DNA from: SAR324 cluster bacterium
Lineage (GTDB): Bacteria > SAR324 > NAC60-12
Direction: 5' to 3'
Assembly (NCBI GenBank): GCA_022448705.1
Contig: JAKUUF010000079.1
Coordinates: 1-7,095, forward strand
Length of the DNA stretch: 7,095 bases
Within the stretch, counting starts at the first letter, position 1. Each line of letters begins with the position of its first letter. This document shows positions 6,407-7,095 of the stretch, piece after piece. The notes beneath the pieces were generated by a model. The model did no database searches and was not told the DNA's origin. It worked only from the letters and a program-made list of their open reading frames with translations. The position numbers and the translations under genes were made by a program.

Positions 6407-6622
6407 ATGTGGATCGCCTTAATATTTCTTACTATCCTGGCAATGATTTATTTCAGATTGAAGAGGCCGGTTGATGAGAAAATTGAACCTCCCTCTAATC
6501 TGACTATGTTTTTCCATCCTGTCCAGGGTGAAGGAGATTTGTTTATCGGCGGACTCTTGCTGATATTCTTTTTTTCCCAACTTTTCCTGGAATTATTTCA
6601 AGGACTGAAAGAATTATTTTAA
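6407..6622 (+). CDS. Small two-segment membrane protein, unknown function
   Basis: 71 residues, not recognised. A hydrophobic segment lies at about 2-16 (WIALIFLTILAMIYF), followed by a basic RLKRP and a short polar loop (about 21-45) with PVQGEGD. A second hydrophobic segment lies at about 46-64 (FIGGLLLIFFFSQLFLELF). The basic residues after the first segment predict a loop in the cytoplasm and both ends outside. No good Shine-Dalgarno site precedes ATG 6407; an in-frame TGA at 6389-6391 limits any upstream start. A promoter candidate lies upstream, and another small membrane ORF follows after 66 bases on the same strand, possibly co-transcribed. T-rich AT-biased DNA readily makes false hydrophobic ORFs, so expression is uncertain. 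Confidence 0.42.
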   Translation: MWIALIFLTILAMIYFRLKRPVDEKIEPPSNLTMFFHPVQGEGDLFIGGLLLIFFFSQLFLELFQGLKELF

Positions 6623-6688
6623 CCTGCTTTCGGATTCAGCATTTCAGAAAATTATTCTGCTGGTCATATTAATCATGGTTTACAAATA

Positions 6689-6934
6689 ATGCTTAGAAAT
6701 CTACTTATCCTGTTATTGACACTGTTTCAGGATAAATATGTCAGAACTGGCACATTAGTGGGAATAATAATCGGAATTTGGAATCCGGAAATTCTGCAGG
6801 GAGAGCAGGGAAAAAGCGTCATAATACTTGGTTTTGTCGGATGGGGCATCGGTGCTTTTCTTGGTTATTACAGGAACGGGAACTCCCAATTTACAAAAAA
6901 ACGGAAATTCAAAGTCTTCCAGGGAGGCAAGTAA
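6689..6934 (+). CDS. Small glycine-rich membrane protein with basic tail, unknown function
   Basis: 81 residues, not recognised. A short hydrophobic N-terminus (LLILLLTLF, 5-13) is followed by glycine-spaced hydrophobic segments at about 21-32 (GTLVGIIIGIWN) and 43-61 (SVIILGFVGWGIGAFLGYY), then a strongly basic tail (KKRKFKVF at 70-77). By the positive-inside rule the tail is cytoplasmic. GxxxG-like spacing suggests helix packing or oligomers, as in small holin-like or glycine-zipper proteins, but no family is claimed. There is no clear Shine-Dalgarno site; a five-codon ORF (ATG 6675, MVYK-stop) ends in TAATG overlapping this start, which could allow coupling. A weak terminator-like hairpin follows five bases after the stop. 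Confidence 0.48.
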   Translation: MLRNLLILLLTLFQDKYVRTGTLVGIIIGIWNPEILQGEQGKSVIILGFVGWGIGAFLGYYRNGNSQFTKKRKFKVFQGGK

Positions 6935-6938
6935 TTCC

Positions 6939-6960
6939 GGCTGAAAACTCCCAGCTTTTT
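6939..6960 (+). terminator. Weak intrinsic terminator candidate
   Basis: GGCTG (6939-6943) can pair with CAGCT (6952-6956; one G-U pair) around an 8-nt loop, and the right arm runs into five T residues (6956-6960). It starts just after the stop at 6934, the right place for a transcript end, but the stem is short. Confidence 0.3.
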
Positions 6961-7027
6961 CCTGCTGATCCTTCTCTCACATTTTCAGGTTTTTTTACTT
7001 TTCTCCATTTTTTATAATTATCAGTCT

Positions 7028-7080
7028 TCATTTAAGAATTTTTGTAGATACCATAATTTTCGAAAGAAAAATTTAAATGA
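7028..7080. repeat. AT-rich inverted repeat near the right edge
   Basis: TCATTTAA (7028-7035) pairs exactly with TTAAATGA (7073-7080), and ATTTTT (7038-7043) with AAAAAT (7067-7072), leaving a two-base bulge (7036-7037). The stem is 14 bp with a 23-nt loop. Inside, TTTTC-GAAA-GAAAA (7057-7070) could form a smaller stem with a GNRA loop that competes with it. No coding sequence was found from 6961 to the window end. It may be a regulatory dyad or 3' structure of a gene beyond the window, or chance in AT-rich DNA. Confidence 0.35.
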
Positions 7081-7095
7081 GTTTAACTGGGCAGT

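Noticed and set aside
6334..6474. 46-codon plus-strand ORF starting MHVGSGIQSP
   Set aside because: Its ATG would lie before the predicted transcription start and it overlaps the 71-residue membrane protein frame out of phase; no ribosome binding site or recognisable motif.
6778..7017. 79-codon ORF overlapping the 81-residue membrane protein
   Set aside because: Out-of-frame shadow of that gene with low-complexity composition and no start signal.

Overview
The window looks like chromosomal DNA of a Gram-negative, probably marine or otherwise environmental proteobacterium-like organism. This rests on moderate-to-low G+C by eye, short AT-rich gaps, Shine-Dalgarno sites of the AAGGAG/AAAGG type, and a periplasmic protein with a TonB-type C-terminal domain. 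Phylum cannot be fixed from the sequence; a SAR324- or deltaproteobacterium-like source is only a guess. No rRNA, tRNA, CRISPR array or insertion sequence was seen.

Layout, left to right. (1) Positions 1-40 are the last 12 codons and stop of a plus-strand short-chain dehydrogenase/reductase (SDR) that continues out of the window. (2) Facing it on the minus strand is a complete, catalytically intact L-fuconate dehydratase gene (fucD, 159-1466). It has a strong ribosome binding site and a perfect 19-bp palindrome overlapping its best candidate -10 box, which suggests an operator. (3) Divergent from fucD is a plus-strand gene pair separated by 11 nt. The first is a secreted or membrane-anchored protein with an N-terminal CsgG/TolB-like region holding two cysteine pairs and a TonB-type C-terminal domain. 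The second is a complete tyrosine recombinase with all catalytic residues. (4) A convergent 230-bp gap carries a long imperfect hairpin and a possible 40-codon minus-strand ORF. (5) Class II fumarase (fumC, 3862-5256) and a complete SDR (5365-6132) lie on the minus strand. (6) The last ~960 bp hold only two small predicted membrane proteins on the plus strand (71 and 81 residues), a reasonable sigma70-like promoter before the first, and an AT-rich inverted repeat near the end.

How they fit together: fucD and the SDR fragment next to it suggest an oxidative L-fucose (or related acid sugar) pathway locus, whose first and fourth steps are commonly SDR reactions. The fumC and SDR genes are metabolic housekeeping or accessory genes with no proven link to it. 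The least ordinary part is the TonB-domain/recombinase pair with the hairpin behind it. No known defence system, phage module or conjugative element is recognisable, and I do not claim a new system; the recombinase pair, the fucD operator and the two small membrane proteins merit checking.
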